Source: Biscogniauxia marginata
Lineage: Eukaryota > Ascomycota > Sordariomycetes > Xylariales > Xylariaceae
Assembly (NCBI GenBank): GCA_022695795.1
Contig: MU404074.1
Coordinates: forward strand, 248,001 to 312,000
Direction of reading: 5' to 3'
DNA: 64,000 nucleotides
Shown: piece by piece, positions 13,291-29,100 of the stretch
How the letters are laid out: each line of letters starts with the position of its first letter
How positions within the stretch are numbered: position 1 is the first letter of the stretch
Notes under the pieces: generated by a model
The model's input: only the letters and a program-made list of their open reading frames with translations
The model's database searches: none
Told to the model about the DNA's origin: nothing
Translations under genes and position numbers: made by a program

Positions 13291-15872
13291 CTTGCCTTAT
13301 TCTGTATCAATTCTTCTGCTTGAGGGTGTCTAGGGACCAGGGATTGGAGTGGTGGTGGGCATTCAGAGGGGTAAAATAAATTCAAGTCTCCGAAGGCCAA
13401 GTCTTAAGGAGAGGGGAAGGGGAAAGAGTAAGGCAGAGGAGGAAAACAAAAGGCATTAACTGGCAACTACGAATAAATTAGGAAGCGGCATGGATCAAAT
13501 GGAAACACGAAGTGGAAGAATAGGGTCCGCTAATCACACCAGGTACAACATAAGTAACATTGAAAGAGTGTTATCAAGTTTGTTACACATCAAATGAAAG
13601 AAGCCTGACCCCGCCTTCATGTTCGTTCTGAAGTAACTCGTATGCACATCGATCACATTTTCTGGCCCGTAAGTATAAGTCACAGCAATTCTCACCAGCC
13701 ACGTACAATTTTGCCCATTCATGCGAGCCTTGCTGTGAAATTTGATAAGTCACTTTGAACAATGCTCAAATTTTACAAATGCTTGGACTACCTAGTTTTT
13801 ATCCATCTAATATATCCCAGTCCGCTTTGACATTGGTTTAACCACCAGGGCAGGTATTACGACAACAGCATCAAATTATGAAAGTAGGAGGCTTGGTAAC
13901 TAATCTTGTAAATGGTACTTTTGAGACTTCATTGCCTATTTCTTGCCGGGATAATATCAGACATATTATTGTTGGAGAATTGGCAATGGGGTAAAAACAA
14001 GTTCCCCGGACCTTGCGCCTCCTAAGCACGAAAACCAAGCCTTTTACGTTTTCTTTCCTTTGTTTTTCTTCCATCTTCCTTTTCTCCTGGTAGATCTGAC
14101 CTGCCACAATTATACGAATATATAAAGAGCAGAATGAATTGTATTCAATGTCAGGTAGAGCTACATAGGGCAAGTGCTCAGATATATATACTTTATATAC
14201 AGCTACCTACCTATGTATAGGATATCTAGGTATAGTATAAGGCAGCAAAAATAGTGGGTCCCGTCTATAGCCCAACACTACCTCTTTATCTAGACTACCC
14301 GAAGCTATCTTCTCCGTATAGCTTCGTCTTCTTCGGGTTCTTCATTAATCGCCGATACCGGAGAAGCTCACGGAAAGCAACAGAGCACTACGACTACTTT
14401 AAGCTCGCTAACTATGACATTTCCCGGCTTGGCTGCCCGGCACATCGAGATAGGGAACAGGATATATGCATTATCATACGGGCACGAGGTCCACCCCAAC
14501 TACCTAATGCTGTGGGTCAAAAAGACCCTTACTGCGAGATATGCAGATCTTGAGGGTATTCGCGCCTTGTTTTACTGACGAATCCCTTGCGGCGATACAA
14601 CGTATCCTGCTTCTCGAGGTAATTCAGCATCTACCTCATACTCTGACCGTTTATAGCGTTGAAAGAATCGGTATTTCGAGTCTATATGACTAACTCAGTA
14701 TGGGACTATACTGAGAATCTTTACACCAGGCGACTATGGTAAAAGCATCCCAAAGACAAATATAAAAGATACTCAAAGATAATCAAGGAAAAAAAAATAG
14801 CGCCTACGAAGCGGGATCTTGCCGATTAGCCCTCGTATATGAAGTCATACTTGTGCTGAGGTACCCATACGGACGGGGCCGCCAGGCTCCATTCATGTAT
14901 GTTGGGCATCAAAGCTCACTGCCCTATATAGTTAGTAAAGGCAAAGTACAGTACAAACGGACAACCCCTTCCCTCCCTTCTTCCATCATCCCTAGCCCCG
15001 TACCGTAGATCCACTCGTGGAAGAGACCAAGAACGAGCTAAGAAGGTAGACTAAGAATAGAAAAGAGAAAGGGAGAAAGAAAAAAAGAAGAAAAACCTCC
15101 GCTTATCTACATCCACCCACCCGCATGGAGGGAAGCGAGGAGGGTTCGCAGGAGCCCTGACTTTCATCCCGGAACAGGATTTTCTTTTCGCAAGCCCATT
15201 GCTTTCCCTCCAATCGTGGGCTAAGCTCGGCAGCCCCCGGTAGATCCCCCCCCCCCTTTATCCAGGGTATTCCATCCGACATAAGAGAGAAAGCAGTCTC
15301 CTCCGAAGCGGAAAGTTTGGGAGTTAAGCTTATTGGCTGCGGGTAGGCATGTACCTAGATGTACGCGCTTACGACGGGGTACAAGGGCGGTACTTGGGGG
15401 AAGTATTACCACATGAGGGAACTACTACTTCATCAGGCAAAGGCCCGTGAGAGAGCACCTAGTGCGCGTCCAGTAGGTACCCCGGGAAATTTCGTTGGAG
15501 CATGGCAGGCAGGGTAGGAAGGGTGGGGTGGGAAGGGGATCTGTACAGTATCCGGGATATGCCTACTAAAAGCTGCGTGCGTATGCCGCCGGTGTGATGA
15601 TGCGCATGAGGTTGGTATCAGGTGACCTGGAGGCATGGGTTGATCTCCATTTCATTCCGTCGGCGGCGGCTAGCCACGACGGTTCTCTACGGAGTGTGGT
15701 AGGTACATATAGTAAGCGCTTCTGCGGGGGCGGTGAAGCTGTCAGTGACGCCTCTCTGACCATTCATCACTGCCGAGAAGATATATTCGGCCCTAATATT
15801 GAAGAAACTGGTCAATAAATACTCTAATATAGGCCCAATCCAGCCCTGATGGTCCTCCAGCCCAACTCTACT
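13291..15872. other. Intergenic, AT-rich, possible decayed repeat
   Basis: No supported gene. The part from about 13440 to 14220 is AT-rich. A 99-codon open frame at 14254-14553 (+) includes the stretch YFKLANYDISRLGCPAHRD but matches no family I know and has no clear gene context. A polypurine stretch (about 15050-15095) and a C-run (15247-15256) follow. A decayed mobile element is possible but not shown. Confidence 0.4.
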
Positions 15873-18800
15873 CTAGACATTACCACCACTGCCGATACCA
15901 CTTCCGAAAATGACGTCTCGCCTCTCCTTCCGATCCCACACGACGACTCCGTCGCTCTTGCGCTTGAAGTACAGGATCCGATGCTGTGGGATGAACTCCT
16001 CGTCCGTTTGTTCCGTCTTCCACAGATCCAGCGCCCGCTCTTTCGCGCCTAGAAACCGGTCCTCGTAGCCTACGATATAGTCGCTACTATCCATACCCGG
16101 ATCCCACCGCAGCCTATTTATGACGTCGGCCGAGGAGCGGAACTTGCCCTCATAGACTGGCCGCGTCGGCAAGCTGGCCGCCACCGCGTGTTTCTTAGAT
16201 CTAGACTTGGCAGGAGTGGGTACGTCGGCACCGCTGTCGTCTGCTTCATCGGACGCGAGCACCTCTTCCTCTTCCTCTTCCTCATCGTCAGACTCGTCGT
16301 CACCAATGGTGTACTCGCCCCATTCACGGCCGTCAAGCCGTAGGGCGCCCAGTTCGGACTGTTTGACCAGAGATACATTCATCCACGAGGACTTGGCGTC
16401 AAAGTATTTCTCATCCCCGCGGATCTGGTCTTCAAATTTCTGCAACGCAGTCTGTAGTGAGCCCAGGGTTACCTTCGTATCGTCCTTTGTCATCGGTTGG
16501 CCGTCAGGGGCTTCCCATTTGTCGAGACCGATCAAGTAATAACCTTGGTAGTCCGTGTCTTCGTCAGAGGCATCTACATCTACGAATCTCGCAGGCCAAA
16601 TTCTGGCGTGGATGCTAGGGAGCCGTCGGTTGAGGTCTATAGACATATCAGATCTAGCCATTTGGGAACAAACTGGAGTAAAAACAAAACTTACCGACAA
16701 GAAGCATTACGCATCTAGATTCTAGCCAACCGACAAAGCTGCTTCCCTTTGCGAGTGCGACCCCCCAGAATTGGACGTCAATCTTTATATAGCTCTTATA
16801 GGACGCCAAGAAATCTACAGCACCCGTATCCAACCCTAGGAATCTCGACCAAGTCATCCCCTCCTGTGATAGCAGAGAATCTGCTTGCTTGAACTTTTCC
16901 GAAATCGTCCTCGTTGAAGGAAGAGATGCAGTATGTGCAGTGTTAAGATTAGGTGCGTGGAAGCCCAGTATTGCCATCGGTTCCCTCGCGGTCCTCACAT
17001 AGCGGAGGCGCCTGTGGAAAAACGGGTCGAACGCCATCTGGGTCTTCCAGTCAAAGTTCGCATAATGGTTGAAGAAGGTTACCAACAGCGTCGGCACAGG
17101 AACGGACCTTCCATCGTGCGACAGTAGTTTGCACACGCGAGAAAGGAGTAATGATATGTGGATGCCCCCAAGGTACCCAAATTTCGCGGCGTATATGCCA
17201 CTCTGTTTCGCCCAACACTTGATGAGTTGGTATGCAGTGCGAAAAGCGGCATAATCAGGGATCGTGCGGCGAAGGTAGTACAGATCCCGTACTGGCTTCA
17301 GCTTTGCAAGCGTTTGCGTTGATAGAGTGAATATAGGATCGATAGGAGGAAGTTTCATCGCATAAGGCCAAGTCTCTGCGATTAACGTGGACGAGCAGTA
17401 TTGTAAGTCCATCTTGATGCCTTGTACCTCTAGCTCAAGCATAGTACCCGAATTCGCGTTCACCCGCCGGAGAAGTTTAATGCCCCTAGGCGCTGCTCTG
17501 CGAAGCCTCTGAGTAGCAAGTGTGAAAAATATCCTTGGACTAATAGGTCCGATGCATAGACAATCGATATCGGACGATGGGGTCCATACACCAAGACCGT
17601 ATGAGCCGACCGGGACAATGACAAAAGCTGATTTGCCACGGGTCTGGACGCTATCGTTTTCCAACACCACGTCTTTCAATACTTCGAAAGCCTCTTTCCG
17701 CTTTGTGATATCCTCCTCGTCGGGAAACACCTTTCGCCTGGCAAGGCATTCCCTTAGCTCCTCTGTATCTGCCAGAGACTCCGGTGCTACTGCGAGGCGG
17801 ACAGGTGGTGAAAATCTTCCGGTATCCTCAGATGGCCGATCGGACTCATTGGATATGAGCTTTAAAGAACATCTAACTCCCCAGTGATCACTGCCATAAG
17901 AACGCTTGGTCTCTTGAGACTCTTCGTCCTCACCATCGGCTTGACCAGATTCGGATCCAAGGATGCCTGGAATATTCCCAAACTTGTTGAAACCAGTAAT
18001 GGTAAACAGATCTTGTCCTTTAATCAATATCCGATCATATCTTTGAGGTCGGTTGTTGAAACCGCTGCCGACACTTTCGGCGGCTAGCTCATTGACGGTC
18101 GGGTCAAACGTTGCGCCCTCTTCACCCTCAAAAGCATCCCTAAGATGTTCTTGGTCTTGATCCAGATCTGAGGAGTCGCCGAATTGGACTCGGGAGAAAG
18201 CCCAGGCATCCACAAGTCCAGCCTCCGTTAGCATTGTTTCGAGAGCACTCAGATAACCCTCTGTTTGCACTGATATTGCCTTCTTTTTAAGAGCCGCACT
18301 GATCGTGTAGGAGCTGGTTGTTATGTTGAAATCGCCAGCTAGGATCCATGGATTATGCGGAAAGGTCTTCGTGAGGTGATTAAGAGTAGATTGCAACTCC
18401 AGCTTTTTCGTAGCAACGGAGGCGTCTGTAAGACCACAGGTCAGGTGAGCAGTTGAGAGGATAGCTGGGACGAAAGAATCTCCATCCTGCTTCCCAATCT
18501 CATCAAATCTCAAGATGATTGATCCCTTATGACGTTTTCGAAAAGATATCCAATCCCATGAGAATGCCCATCTACTCAACACCACCACATTGAGATGGCT
18601 AGGCAGTGGTTCAAGATCGGCTTGGTCGGGAGGTCCATTAGTAATGAAGGGATATTGGCCGCGAATCGCGTCGTTCTTGCAGAGGTATGAGAGAAAGTGG
18701 TCCGTGACCTCTTCCAAAATGAGAACATCTGCCAGAGCTGCCTTGTGCAACAGATTTTGGATAATGATGGGGTACCTGCTTTGCGAAGGAGGGTAATGAA

Positions 18801-19644
18801 ATTCTGCTAAGACGTTGTAGCTTGCAATCGTCAAGGACTCTGGGGCAGAATTCTTAGAACCCTGAATCGAGCCATCTCGATGTGAAATCCATTTCCCTTC
18901 GGCCGAGTTGAACGTATAGGGTCGCCGATGCAGTAAATCACCTGGTGTCACAGCCCCTGCTCCTTGATCTAGGGGGATGATAGGCTTTTTGCTCTCGTAG
19001 AAGCCTGTGGGCGTTTCTGGCCTGGACAGTGCCAATGTAGTAAGATCGATTGTTCCCCACATACTCATCTGATTAACAGCGTTGCCATCGATCTGCATCC
19101 TTTCGCGAACCAAGATGTAAAGCTTGTCGGCATTCCACCCAACCAGGGGAAGTAGGTTGGCTTTATCCAAAAGAAACTTGTGAGGCGACGAGTTGAGCTC
19201 CTCGCTCTGCCCAATTGTCATGTGCATTCGATAGCTAGTCGGTGTTTGGCCCAAAGCTTTGAAAATAGCTTTACGGAGTTCATTCAACTTTGAAGCTCGC
19301 TCCGCATCGTTGTCGCATATGAATATCGTGTTCTCGTGCCGATGAGGAAAGGCATCTGCCGTTTCTAGTTGGACGTCCAGCCCATCGTCACCGATTTCTT
19401 GTCTCCATAGTTTCAACTGAGACGTAATCGATTCCGCAGCTCTTGGTAAATCTTCGATTCGAACAAAAGGGTAGACCAGGTTCACGTGTGGTGGCCACTT
19501 CTCGTATGACTTGTCATAAATCGACCTCAGACGGTCAACCGATGACCAAAGCTCTGTGGGAGGGATAATGCAAAGTGCTGTATCGTGTGATCCAAAAGGT
19601 ATAGCCATACCGGTAGATTGAGCAGAAGGCTCTATAGTCGCCAT
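15873..19644 (-). CDS. Multidomain RNA end-processing protein: 2H + EEP + nucleotidyltransferase + MJ1316
   Basis: This is a two-exon gene encoding 1237 residues (19644-16695, then 16636-15873). The 58-nt intron has a GTAAGT donor, a CTGAT branch-like site and a TATAG acceptor. Residues 1-200 form a 2H phosphoesterase (LigT/2'-5' RNA ligase-like) with His53 (HVNL) and His141 (HMTIG). Residues about 270-600 form an EEP nuclease with Asn277 (SYNVLAEF), Glu311, Asp438-Asn440 (GDFN) and SDH at 585-587. Residues about 630-975 form a poly(A)-polymerase/2'-5'A-synthetase-type nucleotidyltransferase with GS at 680-681, Asp692 and Asp694 (SDID) and Asp746. An acidic Asp/Glu run leads into a C-terminal MJ1316 (DUF504) domain at about 1150-1230 (INRLRWDP, YIVGYEDRF). 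All catalytic signatures look intact. The family is predicted to trim, heal and extend RNA ends carrying cyclic phosphate. The gene diverges from MCM3. Earlier gene models may stop at 16654 and lose the MJ1316 part. Confidence 0.9.
16637..16694 (-). other. 58-nt intron joining the MJ1316 domain to the main protein
   Basis: A GTAAGT donor (rightmost end, 16694) and a CTATAG acceptor (16637) bracket 58 nt with a CTGAT branch-like site. Splicing turns Val983-Gly into Val983-Asp984-Leu-Asn-Arg-Arg and opens the 254-residue C-terminal part. A closer AG would leave a 22-nt intron, which is too short. Without splicing the protein stops at residue 996. Confidence 0.8.
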
Positions 19645-20395
19645 ACTTGATTACGCCGGGGGTATATCGCGTTCCACAATGCTAAAAATAGGTACTGAGA
19701 TGAAAGATTGAATGATGTGTATGGCAATCCAAGGCTAGTCAGGTGTAAAATAAATAGCAGAATAAAACGGAATTAAAAGACAAAAGAATCAGTTTATTTG
19801 TTGACCTTTAATCAGCTTATTAGTTGAACTTTATATGTACAAAACGTCTAACTTGTGAATATAAATATTGGGTTTCGGGGGCTGAGCAACGCAAATGCGG
19901 CAGCTGAGCCACTGCGAGTATAACACCAAGAGCTCCCTATAGTCCAATTGGCCTATCACATCGACGCCAAATAGGAAATGGCATGAAAGTTGTGACTCGG
20001 AGACCTATTAGGGTATTATTCTGGGTCCTATAGGTTTCGGGGTGACTCACGTGTTATATGGTTAATTACATAATGATAGGCGGGGTTGCTTGGCGGAGTT
20101 AATCGGTCGAAAGATGTTTCCCTTTTTGGGAGTTTAATTGGTTTATGCTGTAAACGCGGTGTCGCGAAAAACGCGTTCAGGCCCAAATTCTAAACGCGAT
20201 AAACCATCTCCACTAATCCCCAATTTCCTTCCACACACACATGCACACGCACAACTCCCCGTCACTCCTCCACGTCTTTCTGCCGTTCAATCTCTACGAC
20301 AGGTCCTACGACTAGTCCCACTTGTCATCTTTTCCTATCGGTTGCCTTACTCTACCAAGCACATTACCTTATTTGATCTGTAGAGTGAGGGCATC
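19645..20395. promoter_or_regulatory. Divergent promoter interval between the RNA end-processing gene and MCM3
   Basis: 751 bp separate the two start codons, so both promoters must lie here. The MCM3-proximal half holds ACGCG-type cell-cycle elements and then a pyrimidine-rich, CA-rich leader (about 20225-20290). The other half is AT-rich. No open frame in it is worth calling. Confidence 0.7.
20152..20198 (+). promoter_or_regulatory. Cluster of MCB/SCB-type G1/S elements upstream of MCM3
   Basis: AAACGCG occurs three times in 47 bp (20152-20158, 20169-20175, 20192-20198). The middle copy is part of a full MluI cell-cycle box, ACGCGT (20171-20176), and directly follows an SCB-like CGCGAAA (20163-20169). 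In yeasts ACGCG boxes bind MBF and drive G1/S transcription of MCM genes. The same role is inferred here. The cluster lies about 200-245 bp before the MCM3 ATG. Confidence 0.65.
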
Positions 20396-23182
<2,787 letters not shown>

Positions 23183-26100
23183 GGGCAGCGTAACGAAATA
23201 ACGGATTGTGAACGAGTAGTAAAAGATGACAGGCGTTCTGGACTAGATGAAGCATTTGTGTATTTGCCTATTGATGAATGCTGGTGACGGCCTCCGAACA
23301 TATCAATGTGCACGACGGGACAAGTAATGAGGTTAAACATGGGTCACTCACAAAAGATAATTTACGATCGATCATTTCGAAGTTCGAAATGCAATCGTAC
23401 ATGCTCGCAAACGACTGTTTCAACTTCAGTAGCTATGGTGCTTGCTCGATTATTATTGTTTTGACTACCTGAATAGTAAAATATCAAGACTTCTCCCCAA
23501 CCTAGGTTTGCCACAGGACTGCTGAACCAGGGAGTTATTTAAAAGGCCTCGGGGTTTTTTTTTTAAATCATTTACGAACATGGCCGCTTATCCCCCTTTT
23601 CAAATAAAAAAGAGACACATATTTAGGATTCCATACAGCCCGACCCAGTAAAAAGAACGAGTGTCTTCATTCACTCCACGCAACCCAGTCCATATCAGAA
23701 GTGGGAGTTGAAAATCGCGATGTCGAGCTAGTCTAACAGTAACGGCAACGCAGAACTCTAACTCCAGTATAGGTCTATCCGCCCTACCGAGCAGGAGGAA
23801 AAGGAGAGGGGGCAGCCAGCGAGAACGGAACTTCAGGGCTACGGTCTGGGTTGAGGGTGGAATCAAACTGTAGTGCCCTCGAGGAGAGAAATGTTGCCCT
23901 TTCTACTTCTCCCATTCGTGACAGCTAGGACTATATTGATAAGTTGTTTTCAAATATCAGGATATTTCTTCATTATTACCCCTTCCTCTTTCTTTTTTTT
24001 TGTTCTCTACTTGTCTTCATTCCGCGATGGCGGGGGAGTGTCGTGGAATTTTGGCGTCCACGGGGTGGTGCAGTCGTGAATCCTAGTAGAGACTAGGTAG
24101 GTCAGATCGGGAGAGAATATGTGTTTTACTATGATGAGATATATTCCCAAGGTTAGTGGTGTTTGTTGTGGTTACCTTGTTACTTACTGTCGTGTATATT
24201 TTTTTTTTGAAGAAATTCATTACATTGCCAGTTTCTCTTGAAAAAGGAGGGGGGGGCCGGCTGCGCTTTTCTGTTCAAGACTTGACTTGGCTAGCAATGA
24301 AGCGAGGTTGGTGCAAAATGCGCTTCTGTGAGCGAGCATTAGGTGGGAGGCGTGCTGCCAGTTTCGTAGCTGCTATTTTAGATAGTATGTCTTGAGAAAG
24401 TCGATTTGTTATGACCATCACAATGACAGGATCAGCTTTACACCCCCTAAATCATTGGTATCCCCTAAAGCTATTTCTAGGTACCAGACAAGATGGCCAC
24501 GAGAGTGGGCTAACGGCTCTTAATTGGATGTTATAACAAGGCCTAGCTACGGCCGTAAAAGATAAACTGAAGTAAAACCTGATGGATGATAATGACCCCC
24601 GGGACTGCCTATGCTACGTGGGCTCTCTTACTACTTTAGAGGATCACAAAACTTTTAGTAGGAGAACTATACACTACCCTGAATAGCATGACAATAACGA
24701 CAAGATTGTATTGGTTTATTGAAGAAAGCCAGCCAGGATAGCTTTTGCGGTCTAAACTGCCTCCTCTAGTGCCGCTCCTATTGCTACCGTGCCCACTTAC
24801 TTTGATGCCCAGTGGCCATAGACTCTCTACATATAACTCCAGGTAGGGATTAGGGGCATCGGTCACGCGTTTCATCCAACTTCACGCCATTTTGGTGGGA
24901 AGGGGTTGGACTAGGCTTAAAGATTAGTTTCGTACCAAATACACGCCCGCTTCGCCACGCTCAAGCTCAAACAGGGTCTTGTATATCGATGGCATCCTGG
25001 CTAGTGGGTGATATATCTAGGATGTGGTACACAAACAACTAACTATAAGGTATGCTACAATAGAGAGCCAACGGCCTGCCATCCAAATATTGCGACGGAG
25101 ATGCATTGTGTTTGGGTTGTTCTTCCGGCGGCATATCGCAGAATACATCGACGTTGCGAGTGGCGTCGAGCATCGGGCCGCTCACGAGAGGACGATGTCC
25201 TCTCAGGAGATGAGAACTATCTTATTATCCATCACAGCGTTTCTTAGTTACTATCTAAGCATCGAGCTTGGTTCCGGCGGGAAAGGGGGGTACCGTTGCC
25301 GCTGCCGGCGGTTCAAGCGGCCTGCTTCGTATCATCGCCATTCTTGTGTCCACAGTGTCCACAGTGTCTATCCGATTCCCTTTGACTTTGGCTCCTGGTA
25401 TCACGATGTACCTCGAGAGTTTCGTGGGAGGCATGATCTCTCGCATGTAGGTGAGGCCGTTTCACGATTCCAATTATGTGAGCCGCCCCAATAGCATCAG
25501 GTCTGATATAGATGATTTATTGGTGCTGGAGTAGCCAGCCTACTTAGCAAAGCCACCCTTAAACCCCCCGCCCTTTTTTTTTCAGCACCAAGAAGAGGAG
25601 GGGGAAGTCACCTCGTTGACCATCCAATCCGTAGCCCGCAGAGCTCCAGTGCTTTCTGCTGAGCGACGCTACCTCGATGCAGTCAAGACCATTGTTGGAG
25701 GCCCTCCCCCAACAGCATTCTTGATTACGGCTTCCCGCGGGCCGAAGTTCCAGCTACCCACGTGAGATAACTGAGCTCTGTGCCCCTTTCCCCCTGCGGG
25801 CGCGTCCCCAGGCGGAGAAAACTCTCAACCGCAACCAGTCGACGATCCAAGACGGATTGGACGGGAACCACGTTAGGCTGGGCATCGTTAGTCATCTCTT
25901 TGTTCACGTAGCCGTTTCATCTCAATCGCCTGAGTGGGGTTGCAGCCGTGATCCCCCCGGCCGATGAGATGAGATCCTGCGGGTGCGGGTACGAGATTGC
26001 AACATCACCCACTACGTACTACACTCCGTCGTATAAATCAACCACGCCGGTAGGCGTTTTAATCAAAGCCAGAGGGGGACTGCGGCGCTGCCGTCGTAAT

Positions 26101-29100
26101 CGCCGCCGTCACCGCCGCATCGCCACCGCTCGGGTAGTGTCTGTCTGGCTCGAACGTGTCGTTGGGGGGGGCGGGCCGGGAAATGCGAATAATACTTTTT
26201 CTCGCTCCCACCAGTCGATACGAGACCTCGCTCTGACGCCCACTAGGCGAAACCAACCGGTAAGGCCAAGCCAAGCAGGAGGTGGGTGTTTTAATTTTGC
26301 TCACCGTCGAAGACGAGACAAACCCATAGCGCACAGCGTCGAGGGTTACACAACAGGAGTCAGGAAAAAGAAAAATAAAAGGGGGTGGGATACACAAAGA
26401 TTATATAGGCTCTTCTTTCTTTGGGGGGGGAAGAGGCGACCAGGAACGGTTCGTCCCGTCCCCCTCCCCCCTACCTACCTACTACAACTTCAATGACGGC
26501 ACGGATGAGCCTACATCGTGAGGATAAAGGCGATGCCACCCTGGCATTTGACAGGCTTCCCCTCAGGATAGTTGCATTATGAGTGAAGCGGCTTGCGCAG
26601 ACCGCTGTGGGGCAGAGAAAACACAGACGTTGTCGTCTCCGTGTGCTATATGACTGTATGTACGCTCGTGTCTCAACTAATATGGCCTCGCTCGCGGGCG
26701 GCGTATGTGAGATTGATTGCGGCTGAATTGTGAGTAGGGTATATCACCGGGTACCTTAATTTGGGTGCCGCTCCAATGGATACGACCGGCCTATGTATGA
26801 TATGGCCACACCCTCCCCCCCTTCGGTCTGCAAGATGAAGGATTTCATTCATCCACACCTGGCAGTGGATTGAGTGAGCAAGACTTGACCCGAGAGACAT
26901 ATGAGCCCCTTGTTTCGTATCCGCCGTACTATATTCTCCCGAACGCAGGATTTCCACAGGAAGCAAGGACGGTCTAGATGTCAGGCAACAGTGCATTGCA
27001 TTCACTAAATAACTAATAAATGCAAGTCAACGAATCGAGCTCTCAGTTTTTTTTCTCGCATATTTTTAGCATGTGAAGTTTTGATGATGCTTCAAGGTTG
27101 CGTCTTTCCGGCACCGCCTTGCCTTGTGGTTGGGTAAATGATTAACCGTCTCATTCCAAGAATGTGAAGATAAGGTCAACAACAGTTGGATCTTCATATG
27201 CATGGATGAATAAGGGGGGCTGCCTGAACTGCAAGCCACATCCACCCGTCAATTCCCGCCCCGGAGCCTTCACTAGTGCTATGTAGCGTACACACGTACA
27301 CACAGCTTACTATAGAAGCTGACGTTATGGTGTCCATTCCCACCAATCTATCCTCTGGGGGCCAAGACACCGAGCCAAGGAAGGCTCAGTACTCAGCTTC
27401 GAAAGCCATAATGCGCATAATGGTCTCATACAGTAGTCGTATAGAGCATAAATTGACCTGAATAACGCCGTCTTGGCTTGCTTGGTTACTTGGAGATTAT
27501 GTAGTTCTACATCCATGAGGAAAACCCCGTGCTGGTGATAAGGCTACGATCATCAGTTCTTGATGTCATAACCGTTTGGTCGGACCCCAAAGCAAAGGTT
27601 AAAAGGGGGGCACGGTGATTGGGGAACCCGGCTGGGGTATGGGGACAAGCCCACAAGTCCGACAGGGGATGGAGCAGGATCCTTCCCATTGGCATTGATA
27701 AGAGGTTTCCCATTCTAGGTCCTGCTTCGAGGTTTACCGATAGGAGTTGGCCGGATAGCTTCTGAGAGCAAAAGAGCTTTCATGCTAGAACACGAAGTTA
27801 TTAACGGTGCACTCGGATCCTTTAGGTGTTAATAGCTCCTCGGCATGCTTAGTCCTACCCAGATTTCGATCCGACGGTTACAAAGCTCCGGGGGCAGTGG
27901 CGCCACGAGGAGAGAGAGCGCGGAAGACCGGCTTGAGAGGATGACAGAAGAAGTCTAAAGAAGCTCTATCTTTCCCCAGGACCCCTCCTCCAATATGTAC
28001 CGATCGTCATTTGCTAATATTAGCCTCGTGAATCAAGTGTGATGATGATGACTATTGCTAGTCCTCAAGGTTCCCCCGATCATTATGCCATCCCTCCCCG
28101 CGTCGCCGACCATGTGTTATCTGGCTAAAGGATAATCATAATGATGACTATGATCACATGTATGTAGGGAGGTCTGTGGGGTACGCGCATGTCAGCCCGT
28201 CAGCATTGCAGCTTCGGGTTCGGACCTTACCAACACGGGGGGCCCTCGCCTCGAGTATGTTATGTTCGTTTGCTGCGTCACTCCGTGATAGCCCTTCTGG
28301 GTAGCCACACTGTCGGTAGCGCTAGTAACTTGCGTGTTCCCATCCCATGATAGCTTCCCTTTTCGTTTCGCCGCGTGAGTCGGTCTTAGGTACGCTTCTC
28401 TACTATATAGGTAAGCGTATAAGTAAGCGGATGTTTCATTAAACCAAAATAGCGGGCGATACGTATAGGCGCTGCGTAACTGAGAGACACTTATTAGCTG
28501 CGGGGGCCAAGCCTAGCTATTTCCTACCTATGTACGGAATAGTATCGCTTGCGGATTGAAGCTGGAAAGATATTTCCCCGGTGCGAAATCCACCACTTGA
28601 TACTAGGTACCTACTTAACACGCTGGTCCCCCGCAGTCTTTGTATAGATCGGTCCAGATCGTACGTACCCTATGCTTGGGTAGGGCCAAGGCTTCAAAGA
28701 TAGGATGAAATTGCAACAATGGTCCGGCTCGCATCTGAGCGAGGCACGAGTCGACGAAATGTATCAGCTTACTGTGTACGGTCGCCCGAAAGACGGGAAT
28801 AGGCGACCTAGCAGTGCCTTTAGGTGCCCGAAATAGAACTCTCGTACCCCCTTCGCGAAATGGTGCGCTAGGGTTCAGGTGAGATCAGCACCGAGACCTC
28901 CTCAATGGATCTCCCCGATCTCACCCTCTTTCGCCAATCTATCTCATACATATATTACATGCCCGAGCACGTTTACTCCCTGCCCGGCAAAAAAAAAGCC
29001 GAAAAAAATCCGTGGCCGGGATTAGCGGAGCTGTTTACTCTTTCGTCTATTTTGTCTCCTTTGTGCATTGTGTTTGCGCAGTTCGTGAGGCTCGCGACCC

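Noticed and set aside
25948..26496. 182-codon plus-strand open frame
   Set aside because: It is arginine-rich with poly-Gly, runs through G-runs and has no domain. The opposite strand is open too. It looks like chance in GC-rich sequence.
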